Positions 22,981 to 32,234 are shown, numbered from the stretch's first letter. The stretch: 61,177 nt of DNA from Planktothrix sp. FACHB-1365 (GCF_014697575.1 NZ_JACJSC010000032.1:1-61177); one strand, 5' to 3'. Made by a program: numbers and translations. The notes: generated by a model not told the origin, from the letters alone.

Positions 22981-24516
22981 ATGACATTACCCTCAAAAAA
23001 GGCTCCGACCATTGGACTTGTGGAAGTACCCGCCCTGGGATTATATGACGAAGAGGGGCATAATTGGACGGCCTTATATCGACGGAATACTCTACTCAGT
23101 AAGCAGGTTTTAATGGCTGACTTACAAGCGGGGGGTTTCGATGCTCAATTGGTTAATCTCAAAGATGGTGATTGTCGAGAACCCTTTGGAGAAGTGACCT
23201 GGAAAGGCATGAATCTGACCAAAGCTTATGTGGGGCGACGGATTTTTGATGTCGATCCAGACGCTTATGATGCTTGGGGTGTTACCGTTAACTACACCCA
23301 AGAACGCCAAGTCACCTGTATGACCATCGCCCATCTCGCCAGTAAAGGCAAACCCGTTGTTGTGGGCGGTTCTGATGCTATTGCTGAACCCGAACATTAC
23401 CTAAAAGCGGGTGCAACAGCCATCGTCACTGATAAATCCGGTGCAGCCAATTGGCCGATTTTTGACGATGTAGTGGGAAAAACGCCACGAGAAAAGCTGA
23501 CGGGTGTGCTTTTTGCGGATGGTCGTTCTTATCCCAACCGTACTAAAGCCATGAGCCCCGATGAGTGGGCACTGCCATCGGTGGACGTAGCCCAGCAATG
23601 TTTGGGCCAAGAATATTCAGAAGAGCCCTTTATTGAAGACCTTGTACCCATCGGCTCAGTCTATCCTGATATTGGGTGCGATCGCAAATGTGACTTCTGC
23701 CAAACCCCAACTTACACATCAGGCTTTCGGCGGATGTCACCGGAAACCACCCTCAAATGGATTGCTCGTCAGAAGGAAGCTGGGGCAAAATGTACCGTGA
23801 TGGGTTCTGATCAATTTCTCGGTCGCGTTTTGTTTCCAGAGGGACGAGAAGAAGTTCTAAAAATTACTAAAGGCGCCAGAGAAATTGGAATGCCTCTGTT
23901 GTGGCCCAATGGTTTAGAACTGAGAAAAGCGACTTTAGGCCGAGGACGCAACTACGATCATACAGACCTCACACCGGATGAAGAATTAATCGAAGCCCTT
24001 TGGGGATGGGATGGCAAAGTTGGGGGTTTTCTCGGTTATATTCCCGCCGAACGTCCGGTTTTTGGCCGAGAATCCTATGCAAAGCTTCTCCCTTGGCGGC
24101 AACATTGTGAGATGATGCGAGCCATTGTTCGAGTCGGTCTTCCGGTGATTGTCTATGGTTTTATCATTGGATTTCCTGATGACAACCATGACAGTTTATC
24201 GCGTCTTGAAGAAGCGATTTTAGAACTCCATCAACAACTCCGAGAAATTAACCCCGATTTAGAATTTCAAGTTGCTTCCTATTCCATTTCTCCCATACCC
24301 GGAACACCCCAAGGCGAAAATATCCGTAAATCGGGTTTATTGCGCTTTGATGATCCCTCAATTGTGGGGGGTTTATGGACGCCCTGTTGTGACACCCACC
24401 ACCTCAGTTATGAAGAGATTTCTGAGTGGCAATTTCGATTAGCTCAAATTGGCAAAGCTGAATCTAAATTGATTAACTATCATGGCGGACTGACCAAACT
24501 ATCAACCGCTAGTTAA
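22981..24516 (+). CDS. radical SAM protein with B12-binding-like N-terminal domain
   Basis: A 511-residue protein. The N-terminal half (about 1-200) looks like a cobalamin-binding Rossmann domain: AWGVTVNYTQERQVTCMTIA, then a KPVVVGGSDA segment. The radical SAM cluster motif is C233-x3-C237-x2-C240 in GCDRKCDFCQTP. VGLPVIVYGFIIGFPDDNHD lies in the later barrel. GGAG lies a few bases before the ATG. It heads a run with DUF427 (28-base gap), a MurL-like gene and proV/proXW. The substrate is unknown. Confidence 0.85.
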   Translation: MTLPSKKAPTIGLVEVPALGLYDEEGHNWTALYRRNTLLSKQVLMADLQAGGFDAQLVNLKDGDCREPFGEVTWKGMNLTKAYVGRRIFDVDPDAYDAWGVTVNYTQERQVTCMTIAHLASKGKPVVVGGSDAIAEPEHYLKAGATAIVTDKSGAANWPIFDDVVGKTPREKLTGVLFADGRSYPNRTKAMSPDEWALPSVDVAQQCLGQEYSEEPFIEDLVPIGSVYPDIGCDRKCDFCQTPTYTSGFRRMSPETTLKWIARQKEAGAKCTVMGSDQFLGRVLFPEGREEVLKITKGAREIGMPLLWPNGLELRKATLGRGRNYDHTDLTPDEELIEALWGWDGKVGGFLGYIPAERPVFGRESYAKLLPWRQHCEMMRAIVRVGLPVIVYGFIIGFPDDNHDSLSRLEEAILELHQQLREINPDLEFQVASYSISPIPGTPQGENIRKSGLLRFDDPSIVGGLWTPCCDTHHLSYEEISEWQFRLAQIGKAESKLINYHGGLTKLSTAS

Positions 24517-24543
24517 ACAGAAATTCTACCCAGTTATACAAAA

Positions 24544-25038
24544 ATGAGACCTAATCCTATCCCCCCACAACCCGGTCAAGAATCCGTTTGGGATTATCCC
24601 CGTCCTGCTATTTTGGAAGATACGAATAAACATCTGAAGGTGATTTGTAAGGGGATTATTTTAGCCGAAACCAATAGAGGCAAAAGAGTCTTAGAAACTA
24701 GCCATCCTCCAACTTATTACTTTCCCCCAGAAGACATTAAATTAGAACATCTGATTGCAACACCCAAAAAAGGATTGTGTGAATGGAAAGGGCGATATCA
24801 ATATTACGATATCAGCATCGGTGATCAATATATTAACCATGCCGCTTGGCGCTATTTTGAACCGACCCCCGATTTTGAGTCGATTCAAGAATACTATGGT
24901 TTTATTGCTAGTTTAATGGATGCTTGCTATGTTAACGATGAGCAAGTAATCCCTCAACCTGGGGACTTTTATGGGGGATGGATTACGGCTGATATTGTTG
25001 GGCCGTTTAAAGGTAGCCCTGGGACTTATGGATGGTAA
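24544..25038 (+). CDS. DUF427-domain protein
   Basis: A 164-residue soluble protein. The DUF427 fold is indicated by WDYPRPAILEDTNKHLKVIC, VLETSHPPTYYFPPEDIK, CEWKGRYQYYDISI and HAAWRYFEPTPDFESIQEYY. The biochemical role of the family is not established. It ends three bases before the ATG of the MurL-like gene, so tight coupling is likely, and it belongs to the same run as the radical SAM gene. Confidence 0.88.
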   Translation: MRPNPIPPQPGQESVWDYPRPAILEDTNKHLKVICKGIILAETNRGKRVLETSHPPTYYFPPEDIKLEHLIATPKKGLCEWKGRYQYYDISIGDQYINHAAWRYFEPTPDFESIQEYYGFIASLMDACYVNDEQVIPQPGDFYGGWITADIVGPFKGSPGTYGW

Positions 25039-25041
25039 GTC

Positions 25042-26397
25042 ATGAAAATTGAAGTCATTAAAATAGATGATTTGGCAATTCATGAACATCATCTTGATAT
25101 CTCCTATCGTGCCGATCAATTTCGATTTTCCACGAAAGTTTTTTATCATGATGTCTCATTTTCAGCACTGATAGAAAAGTATTCTCAACCCTTAATAGAA
25201 CGGATTACTGCCCATATTGCCTTATTTGAAGGCATGAAATTCTGTTCTTTATTTCCCAAATATTACGATATTTCCCAAATTTCCCCCCATTTGGAAAAGC
25301 CTGTTTTAGATTTATTTATCAAAATCTATCAAGGCGTATTTGGTCAACATTGGTATGAAAATAATATTACCAATTATCAACATCCCGAAATCATTTATTC
25401 ACAAACATTAGGAGAAAGTTATCCGGTTTCAATTTTAGGGAATAATCATACAATTCTGACAGGTTGTGGAGGAGGCAAAGATAGTATTTTAGCAATGAAA
25501 ATGTTGCAAGAAGCCGATCTTCCTTTTGCTTCTATGCAATATTCCCATAGTGTTTATGGCAAAGCTGATTTACAACATCAATTAATTGCTCAAGTATTGG
25601 AAAATGTTCAACCCATTAAAAGCCATAAAATCTCAATTTTTGATGATTTTATTGATTTTCCTTTTTTTGAACTTTATTTTCCAAAAAATTCAGGAATTAC
25701 CGCCCCAGAAACCCCAGTTTCTATTTTTGAATCCTTAATTTTAATGCTGGATGGAGGATACAATTATTTATGTTTAGCCCATGAAAAAAGTGCTAATACA
25801 GGAAATCTGTTTTGGTCAGAAATCGGACAAGAAGTTAATCATCAATGGGGTAAAAGTCTGGAAGCTGAACAAATTTTAGATCACTTTATTCGAGATCATC
25901 TTTTATCTAATTTTAAATATTTTAGCATTTTACAACCCATTTACGATTTCCGCATTTTTCAAAATTTAAGTAAATATCCCGAAGTCATTTCCAAAATCCA
26001 TTCCTGTAATATCCAAAAACCTTGGTGTAAAACCTGTCCCAAATGTGCTTATGTTTGGTTGGGGTTAATGGCTTTTTGTCAGCCAGAACAAGTTGATGCT
26101 GTGTTTCAATCTAACTTGTTTGATGATCAAGATTTACAGCCTACATTTCGAGAAATGTTAGGTTTATCAACCCATACTCCGTTTGAATGTATTGGCGAAA
26201 TCGATGAAAGCCGTTTACTGATGAAAAAATGCTTTGAAAAAGGTTTATCGGGTAAAGCCTTAGAAATGTTTGCTCAAACGATTCTTTCCGATCTTTCGAT
26301 AGATTGGCAAAATATCGAACAAAAGTATAATTTTATTTACTCCAAAGAACACGCTATTCCAGAGCAGATATTTGCTAAAATAAAAGATAAGTTATAA
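25042..26397 (+). CDS. MurL-like PP-loop protein
   Basis: A 451-residue protein with a PP-loop ATP-binding signature, C142-GGGKDS (143-148), in the middle. Downstream it has HEKSANTGNLFWSEIGQEVN, HQWGKSLEAEQIL, a cysteine cluster WCKTCPKCAYVW and PFECIGEIDESR. This order recalls MurL, the ATP-dependent epimerase that acts on UDP-MurNAc-L-Ala-L-Glu in Xanthomonas. Cyanobacteria normally make D-Glu with MurI, so a different carboxylate or amino-acid substrate is possible. The match is from memory of family motifs. Confidence 0.68.
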   Translation: MKIEVIKIDDLAIHEHHLDISYRADQFRFSTKVFYHDVSFSALIEKYSQPLIERITAHIALFEGMKFCSLFPKYYDISQISPHLEKPVLDLFIKIYQGVFGQHWYENNITNYQHPEIIYSQTLGESYPVSILGNNHTILTGCGGGKDSILAMKMLQEADLPFASMQYSHSVYGKADLQHQLIAQVLENVQPIKSHKISIFDDFIDFPFFELYFPKNSGITAPETPVSIFESLILMLDGGYNYLCLAHEKSANTGNLFWSEIGQEVNHQWGKSLEAEQILDHFIRDHLLSNFKYFSILQPIYDFRIFQNLSKYPEVISKIHSCNIQKPWCKTCPKCAYVWLGLMAFCQPEQVDAVFQSNLFDDQDLQPTFREMLGLSTHTPFECIGEIDESRLLMKKCFEKGLSGKALEMFAQTILSDLSIDWQNIEQKYNFIYSKEHAIPEQIFAKIKDKL

Positions 26398-26430
26398 ACC
26401 GAGTTCTACCCGTCTTACAACTCATGTTTC

Positions 26431-27633
26431 ATGAATGATTCTCAACCCAAAATCCGCATTCAACATCTGATCAAAATCTATGGAGAAAATTGTCGTGATG
26501 CACTGAAACTATTTTCCCAAGGCGCAAACCGAGAGGCGATTTTGCAAGCAACGGGTCAGGTTTTGGGTATTGCAGATGTGTCTTTTACCATTAACCCAGG
26601 TGAAATTTTTGTGGTGATGGGGTTGTCCGGTTCGGGTAAATCGACTCTAATTCGTTGTATTAATCGTTTGATTACTCCAACCAGTGGACACATTTATATT
26701 GATGATGAGGATATTGCCTATATTGATGAAAAACGTATTCGTCAAATTCGTCTCACTAAAATATCAATGGTGTTTCAGCATTTTGGCTTATTTCCCCATC
26801 GAACCGTCGCTGATAACGTAGAATACGGGCTGAAGTTACGCGGAATCAGCAAAACCCAACGTCGGAAAAAAGCCTTGGAAGCCTTGGAAGTGGTTGGGCT
26901 GGCTCAATGGGCCGACTACCGACCCTCGGCTTTGAGTGGGGGAATGCAGCAACGGGTGGGACTGGCTCGTGCGTTGGCCACAGATGCTGAGATTTTACTG
27001 ATGGATGAACCCTTTAGTGCCCTCGACCCCTTAACTCGCCGGGAGATGCAAAATGAATTATTAAGACTTCAGAAAGAGTTGAACAAAACTATCGTTTTTA
27101 TTACTCATGATACTCCCGAAGCTTTAAAATTAGGCGATCGCATTGCGGTAATGAAAGAAGGAGTAATTGTTCAGCTTGCGACTCCTGAAGAACTATTAAA
27201 TCAACCGACTAATGATTATATCCGGGATTTTATTCAAGATGTTAATCGAGGACAAATTCTCAAAGCAGGAACCATTACCCGTCCAACCATTTCCTTGATT
27301 CTCGGTGAAGATTTAGATCAACTCGCACTCCAACAGATACAAAGCTCAAACAAAGAGCGAATCTATATACTCAATCCTAACAAAGAACCTGTTGGTTTTC
27401 TTGATCCACAACAGCTTGATCTCGCAATTCAACAAGACGTTAAAAATATTACTCAATTCATGGAAACTAACTTTTCTAAAGTTTCAGAAACTGTACCTTT
27501 AGAAGATGTTTTTCACCTTTACCACCATGAACAAAACCTAGTCGTGGTTGATGAAGCCGGAAAATTTAAAGGAGTTTTAAAACCCACAGATATCCTCGCT
27601 AGTTTAAGCAAGTTTAGCGATAATTTTAACTAA
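26431..27633 (+). CDS. proV: glycine betaine/proline ABC transporter, ATPase subunit
   Basis: A 400-residue ATPase. The ProV-specific lead-in (LFSQGANREAILQATGQVLG) precedes Walker A GLSGSGKST (64-72). The signature is ALSGGMQQRVGLARAL and Walker B is EILLMDEPFSALDP. The C-terminal 130 residues form a CBS-like regulatory region (VGFLDPQQLDLAIQQ, LVVVDEAGKFKGVLKPTDIL), which in OpuA senses ionic strength. It pairs with the fused binding protein/permease that follows. Confidence 0.93.
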   Translation: MNDSQPKIRIQHLIKIYGENCRDALKLFSQGANREAILQATGQVLGIADVSFTINPGEIFVVMGLSGSGKSTLIRCINRLITPTSGHIYIDDEDIAYIDEKRIRQIRLTKISMVFQHFGLFPHRTVADNVEYGLKLRGISKTQRRKKALEALEVVGLAQWADYRPSALSGGMQQRVGLARALATDAEILLMDEPFSALDPLTRREMQNELLRLQKELNKTIVFITHDTPEALKLGDRIAVMKEGVIVQLATPEELLNQPTNDYIRDFIQDVNRGQILKAGTITRPTISLILGEDLDQLALQQIQSSNKERIYILNPNKEPVGFLDPQQLDLAIQQDVKNITQFMETNFSKVSETVPLEDVFHLYHHEQNLVVVDEAGKFKGVLKPTDILASLSKFSDNFN

Positions 27634-27639
27634 AAAAAT

Positions 27640-27673
27640 CGTAATTCGTAATTCGTAATTCGTAATTCGTAAT
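27640..27673. repeat. heptamer array (GTAATTC)n abutting the proXW start codon
   Basis: Almost five tandem copies of GTAATTC fill 27640-27673 and end on the base before the ATG at 27674. The array therefore occupies the place of the ribosome binding site, and no Shine-Dalgarno sequence is visible. The array at 29621-29654 is its reverse complement. Confidence 0.93.
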
Positions 27674-29620
27674 ATGTTCAAATATTCAAGAGTAAAACTA
27701 TTAAAAACGTTAATTTTAACAATTCTATTGTTAATCGGTTTAATCAATTTTTCCTCCTTAGCACAAACCACAACTGATTCAAATCTGCCTGGAAAAGGCG
27801 TGATGATTCGTTCCGCAACAAGTGATTGGATTGACGATCGATTTCAAGCTGAAATTATTAATATAGGCTTAGAGAAACTCGGTTACAAAATAGTGCCCCT
27901 GATAGCAGCAACTTATCCGGCTGTCTATACCGCAGTGGCGAATGGAGATTTAGATTTTGCGCCCATTTTTGGAGATCCTGGACATAATGAATTTTATAAA
28001 AATGCGGGCGGTGACAAAAAATTAGAGAAAGTGGGTCTACTGTTTCCCCTGATTCAAGGTTATCAAATTGATAAAAAAACGGCTGATCAATATAAAATTA
28101 CTAACTTACAACAATTTCAAGATCCGCGTATTGCCAAGATCTTTGATACCGATGGAGATGGGAAAGCAGATCTCGTAGGTTGCGATCCCGGTTGGAGTTG
28201 TGAGTTAGAAATGGATTATCATTTAGATGCTTATAAACTGCGGGATACTGTAGAAATTAATAAAGGAAATTATACCGCCTTAATTGCAGATGCTTTAACT
28301 CGTTATAAACAAGGAAAACCAGTTTTTTTGTATGCTTATAGTCCGTTCTGGTTGGGTGATATTCTGAAAGTAAATCAAGATGTTATCTGGTTAGAAGTTC
28401 CTTTTACTGCTGTTCGCCCAGGTTATGGAAAAGTAACTGAAAAAGATACATCTGTCAATGGTAAAAATCTGGGAATGGTTCAAGGAAAATATCGAGTAAT
28501 TGCTAATCAGAAATTTTTAGAAAATAATCCATCTATTCGACGTTTTTTTGAACTCGTTAAAATTCCTTCTGAAGATATGGCTAGAGAAAGTTCTCGCATT
28601 AAACAAGGTGAAAATAAACCCCAAGATATTCGTCGTCATGCTGAAGAATGGATTAAGGAGAATCAAACCCAATTTGAAGGGTGGCTTAATCAAATTAAGC
28701 AGATTAATAACAATCCCGAAGCACCATCATCAACTATCCCGAATCCAACTAACCCAGAAGCTTTAAACAAGTTAAATATTCTATTAAATCCCTTCCAACT
28801 TTACACAATTCCTCTCGCTCAGTGGATTACCACCGCCATTAATTTCCTAGTAGACCACTTTCGCCCCTTTTTCCAAGCCATTCGGATTCCGATTAGTTGG
28901 GTACTCGAAGAAATTCGCCGTTTATTGTTAACTATTCCTCCGCTTATTTTCCTGCTGCTGTTGGGTTTGACAACTTGGAAACTAGCTGGGCGAAGAGTCG
29001 GAATTTTTAGCGTACTTTCCCTTACCTTAATTGGTTTTATGGGACAGTGGGAAGCAGCAATGATTTCCCTGGCTTTGGTGATTACGGCGGTGATCTTTTG
29101 TATTCTTGTGGGGATTCCGTTGGGTGTGGCTTGTGCACGCAGTAACCGATTTGAACAAGGGTTTCTTCCCCTTCTTGATGTGATGCAAACTTTACCCACT
29201 TTTGTCTATTTAGTTCCGGTAATTATGTTATTTGGAATTGGAGAAGTTCCGGGGGTAATTGCTACAATTATCTACGCCCTTCCTCCCTTAATTCGGTTTA
29301 CAAATTTGGGGATTCGACAAGTCTCAACCGAGTTTGTTGAGGTGGGTTATGCGTTTGGTTCAACGCCTAGACAAATCCTCTGGGATGTGCAAATTCCTCT
29401 GGCTATCCCGACGATTTTGGCGGGAGTCAATCAAACCGTATTATTCTCTCTGGGGATGTCGGTTATTGCTTCCATGATTGCAGTTCCAGGGCTGGGTTTA
29501 ACGGTATTACAAGGGATGGGACGCTTGGATGTGGGGATGGCGGCGGTGGGGGGACTGGCAATTGTTTTGTTGGCTATTTTACTCGATCGAATTACTCAAG
29601 CCATTGGAAAGGTGAATTAG
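27674..29620 (+). CDS. betaine/proline-type ABC transporter, binding protein fused to permease
   Basis: A 648-residue fusion. Residues 1-31 are a signal sequence or membrane anchor. Residues 40-345 are a ProX-like binding protein closer to E. coli ProX than to OpuAC: DTDGDGKADLVGCDPGWSCE, YTALIADALTRYKQGKPVF and PSEDMARESSRIKQGE match its order. After a linker, residues 395-648 form a ProW-type permease with the EAA-like loop VEVGYAFGSTPRQILWDVQIPLAIPTI. OpuA-type fusions put the binding domain at the C-terminus; here it is at the N-terminus. It imports quaternary amines by family; exact ligand unknown. Confidence 0.9.
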   Translation: MFKYSRVKLLKTLILTILLLIGLINFSSLAQTTTDSNLPGKGVMIRSATSDWIDDRFQAEIINIGLEKLGYKIVPLIAATYPAVYTAVANGDLDFAPIFGDPGHNEFYKNAGGDKKLEKVGLLFPLIQGYQIDKKTADQYKITNLQQFQDPRIAKIFDTDGDGKADLVGCDPGWSCELEMDYHLDAYKLRDTVEINKGNYTALIADALTRYKQGKPVFLYAYSPFWLGDILKVNQDVIWLEVPFTAVRPGYGKVTEKDTSVNGKNLGMVQGKYRVIANQKFLENNPSIRRFFELVKIPSEDMARESSRIKQGENKPQDIRRHAEEWIKENQTQFEGWLNQIKQINNNPEAPSSTIPNPTNPEALNKLNILLNPFQLYTIPLAQWITTAINFLVDHFRPFFQAIRIPISWVLEEIRRLLLTIPPLIFLLLLGLTTWKLAGRRVGIFSVLSLTLIGFMGQWEAAMISLALVITAVIFCILVGIPLGVACARSNRFEQGFLPLLDVMQTLPTFVYLVPVIMLFGIGEVPGVIATIIYALPPLIRFTNLGIRQVSTEFVEVGYAFGSTPRQILWDVQIPLAIPTILAGVNQTVLFSLGMSVIASMIAVPGLGLTVLQGMGRLDVGMAAVGGLAIVLLAILLDRITQAIGKVN

Positions 29621-29654
29621 GAATTACGAATTACGAATTACGAATTACGAATTA
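29621..29654. repeat. heptamer array (GAATTAC)n abutting the proXW stop codon
   Basis: Tandem GAATTAC copies begin on the base after the TAG of proXW (29618-29620) and run to 29654. They are the reverse complement of the upstream array (27640-27673). The stop codon of the convergent DUF92 gene (29652-29654) lies at the array's right end. Confidence 0.93.
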
Positions 29655-30437
29655 GGAGAAAAATTGCCCATAAAAAGCCAAAAGCATAGCTGCGATCGCA
29701 CCGATTAAGGTATTAATAAAATTCACAATTTCATTGGTTAACCAGGTAAACTTGGTTTGTAAGGTTGCCCCAATTACACTTTCTAAATTTGTGGCAATAA
29801 ACGCGGCAATGACACACCCAAGAATTCCCCAAGGATTAATTAAACCTATACTCCAGCCCAAAACAGAAACAATAATAGAAGCCAAAACACCTGCTAATGT
29901 TCCTTCTAAACTGACAGCCCCTTCTGTCCCTCTAGGAACGGGTTTTAAGGTGGTAATTAAAAACGTACTTTTGCCATAGGCTTTACCAATTTCACTTCCA
30001 CAGGTATCGGATAATTTTGTACTAAAACTGGCAACATATCCTAATAATAATAGCGGAATCCAAGGCTGTAGTTCAACTGCATCAGGAAAAAAACCCTCTA
30101 GGACAAATACTCCTAACGCACATAATGTGGCGGTTAACGCCGAACCCCAGACATTTTCTGGCCCCCTAGCCCCCCCTCGTTTTTCTGCAATTCCGGCGGC
30201 TTCTTTTTGGGCTTTTCCAATGCGAGTCACACCCGACCCCACTACAAAATAAAACACTACAATTACATAACCTTGCCATCCTAAACACCCCCAAATTAGT
30301 ACCCCCAACAGCCAAGCGTGCAGCCATCCGGCGGTGGTTAATAAGGTTTTGGCTAAAATTACCCCTAAACTAATTAAAACTGTATTTAAAGCGATCGCAA
30401 ATAGCCAAGGATTAAGCCACACTAATTCATAAATCAT
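29652..30437 (-). CDS. DUF92 / TIGR00297 membrane protein (Vte6-like)
   Basis: A 261-residue protein with about six or seven hydrophobic segments. The conserved loop is GSGVTRIGKAQKEAAGIAEK then RGGARGPENVWGSA, followed by FSTKLSDTCGSEIGKAYGK. The family includes plant VTE6 (phytyl-phosphate kinase, tocopherol and phylloquinone synthesis) and FarB-like kinases. A phytyl-phosphate or related prenyl-phosphate kinase role fits a cyanobacterium but is inferred. It is convergent with proXW. Confidence 0.85.
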   Translation of the reverse strand: MIYELVWLNPWLFAIALNTVLISLGVILAKTLLTTAGWLHAWLLGVLIWGCLGWQGYVIVVFYFVVGSGVTRIGKAQKEAAGIAEKRGGARGPENVWGSALTATLCALGVFVLEGFFPDAVELQPWIPLLLLGYVASFSTKLSDTCGSEIGKAYGKSTFLITTLKPVPRGTEGAVSLEGTLAGVLASIIVSVLGWSIGLINPWGILGCVIAAFIATNLESVIGATLQTKFTWLTNEIVNFINTLIGAIAAMLLAFYGQFFS

Positions 30438-30452
30438 GATTTGGATCTCAAA

Positions 30453-30884
30453 ATGATGAACAAAACCTTATTCCATCTTGCCTTTCCCGTGAACAATATT
30501 GAAGAAACAAAAGCTTTTTATGGGGAAGGGTTAGGCTGTCAACTGGGACGAGAAACCGCCAATTCGATTATTATGAACCTTTATGGTCATCAAATTGTTG
30601 CCCATGTTAGTAAAGACACCCTAACACCCCAAAACGGGATTTATCCCCGACATTTTGGGTTAGTCTTTACCTCGGAAGCCGACTGGGAAACCCTCTTAGA
30701 CCGTGCCCAACAAAATCATCTTAAATTTTACCAAGACCCTAAACGCCGTTTTCCGAGTTTACCCACCGAACACCGCACCTTTTTCTTAGAAGATCCCTTT
30801 GGGAATTTTTTAGAGTTTAAATATTATTGTTATCCCGAAGCGGTGTTCGGTTGTAACGAATACGCTCAAGTCGGAGACGTTTAA
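30453..30884 (+). CDS. VOC-family (glyoxalase/dioxygenase superfamily) protein
   Basis: A 143-residue protein from the ATG at 30453 (an in-frame TTG at 30441 is possible). The two beta-alpha-beta-beta-beta units are clear: FHLAFPVNNIEETKAFYGEG with the metal-side H8, and TFFLEDPFGNFLEFKYY with the glutamate. The HFGLVF segment supplies the middle histidine. The reaction is unknown; many close cyanobacterial homologues are annotated as dioxygenase-like. It is divergent from the DUF92 gene by 15 bases. Confidence 0.88.
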   Translation: MMNKTLFHLAFPVNNIEETKAFYGEGLGCQLGRETANSIIMNLYGHQIVAHVSKDTLTPQNGIYPRHFGLVFTSEADWETLLDRAQQNHLKFYQDPKRRFPSLPTEHRTFFLEDPFGNFLEFKYYCYPEAVFGCNEYAQVGDV

Positions 30885-30895
30885 AATTCGGTTTG

Positions 30896-31546
30896 TTACC
30901 CGTTGTGATGTGAAACCATAGCGGGTGATACCGGAGTGGGGAGGGTTTTTAACGGTGTATTTAAGGCTTCCTCAACCCGAACTAAACACTTTGGATCATT
31001 GACCATCCAGGAGTGAACTAAAACATTTACAATAAATTCTTGACCAATGGGCATTTGAGAACTTTGAGCCGGAACAATCATGCTGTCATAGGGTGTCCAA
31101 ATTGAGGTAAAATTAATTCGGTCTAAGGTTTCTAAATCTCGATTTAAGTCTTGTAAAAACGGACAATTTGAACGCATTTGAGATGCAGCTAAGGTGGGGT
31201 AAAGGTATCCGGTTAAAGTGCCATGATGAGGGGAGGAAATGGTGATGAAACGTTGAACTCGTTCAATCCCGCCTAACCTTTGGACATAGTAACGGCTAAC
31301 AATTCCTCCCATACTAAAGCCGATTAAATCAATCGGTTGTTCGGCGGGGAAAGTTTGAGTCACATAATCTGCAACTTGTTTGGCTAATACTTCTAATCCT
31401 AATCGGCCATCATTAGGAATGAGATTCAAACTATGGACATTCCATCCCCGTTGAGTTAGACGGGCTGTCATGGTTTTAAAAATAGCTTTAGTATCAAAAA
31501 TACCATGAATCAATAAAACCGGATTGCGAAGGGTGCTGTTATTCAT
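30896..31546 (-). CDS. alpha/beta-hydrolase, lipase-like
   Basis: A 216-residue protein. VLLIHGIFDT gives the oxyanion-hole HG (14-15), the nucleophile elbow is GFSMGG (S78), the acid is probably the Asp in WTPYDSMIVP and the base the His in VLVHSWMV. It resembles bacterial triacylglycerol lipase/esterase proteins with a PGAP1-like core. There is no signal peptide, so it acts in the cytosol or at the inner membrane face. It is convergent with the VOC gene, 11 bases apart. Confidence 0.85.
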   Translation of the reverse strand: MNNSTLRNPVLLIHGIFDTKAIFKTMTARLTQRGWNVHSLNLIPNDGRLGLEVLAKQVADYVTQTFPAEQPIDLIGFSMGGIVSRYYVQRLGGIERVQRFITISSPHHGTLTGYLYPTLAASQMRSNCPFLQDLNRDLETLDRINFTSIWTPYDSMIVPAQSSQMPIGQEFIVNVLVHSWMVNDPKCLVRVEEALNTPLKTLPTPVSPAMVSHHNG

Positions 31547-31862
31547 CGGATCAACACGAGATTAATCTGGTTCCAACTTAGACTATCACAAACCCTACCC
31601 GACTACGGGATATGACACTCCGGGAATTGGATGTCAGGAAATGGGCAACCGAGAACAGGCCACCTGCAAGAGATTCTGAGAAATTTGTAAATAAACGCAA
31701 AGATTTAACAGAATTATGGCGGAAAAAGCCCAATACAGGGGGTTCTCCTGGGAATAAATGTAACGAAATGTAAATTTTTATCGACAAATCTTTCATTCTT
31801 CCTTAATCTATCGTTAAGGCTAAAGCTTTAAAGTTGTTAAAAATACGGACGGAGTAAGCATA
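31547..31862. other. intergenic region between lipase-like gene and P/A/K-rich gene
   Basis: No gene recognised. It contains the upstream sequences of two divergent genes. A GGAG at 31854-31857 precedes the ATG at 31863. A paired ATGTAA (31758, 31769) is visible but matches no regulator site I know. Confidence 0.4.
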
Positions 31863-32234
31863 ATGTTAGGTAAACTATTCAATTCTAAAAAAGAAGAATA
31901 TTTTTTAGAGTTTGACGAAGCGAAAGACAAGCAGGCTCCTCAACCTGAGTCTAAACCTGCACCAGAACCTCAAACAAAAGCAGAAAAATCTGCAAAGACT
32001 AAAACCCCATCGGCTCCATCGGCGCAACCTCAAACCACCACCGTTGTTCCTCCTCAACCTAAACCCGCCCCTGCTAAGGAACCCGCACCCCTCAACCCGG
32101 GACAAGTTAAAACACCTGCGGGGATGACCTTCGCCCCAGATAATTTAATGCCGAACTCCTCTACTCCTCGCCGGGGGCCAGGGCCGAGTATGGCAATGTT
32201 TACAAATATGGCAGGTCAGATGAATCGTTCTTAA
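31863..32234 (+). CDS. low-complexity Pro/Ala/Lys-rich protein
   Basis: A 123-residue protein. The first 25 residues, MLGKLFNSKKEEYFLEFDEA, and the last 30, AGMTFAPDNLMPNSSTPRRG then SMAMFTNMAGQMNRS, look conserved. Between them is a disordered linker of Pro, Ala, Lys and Gln. Short anchors at both ends joined by a flexible linker suggest an adaptor or scaffold. I do not recognise the family. A strong terminator follows at 32274. Confidence 0.72.
   Translation: MLGKLFNSKKEEYFLEFDEAKDKQAPQPESKPAPEPQTKAEKSAKTKTPSAPSAQPQTTTVVPPQPKPAPAKEPAPLNPGQVKTPAGMTFAPDNLMPNSSTPRRGPGPSMAMFTNMAGQMNRS

Noticed and set aside
31578-31796. 72-residue minus-strand frame in the gap before the P/A/K-rich gene
   Set aside because: No start signal, no domain and no neighbour support.
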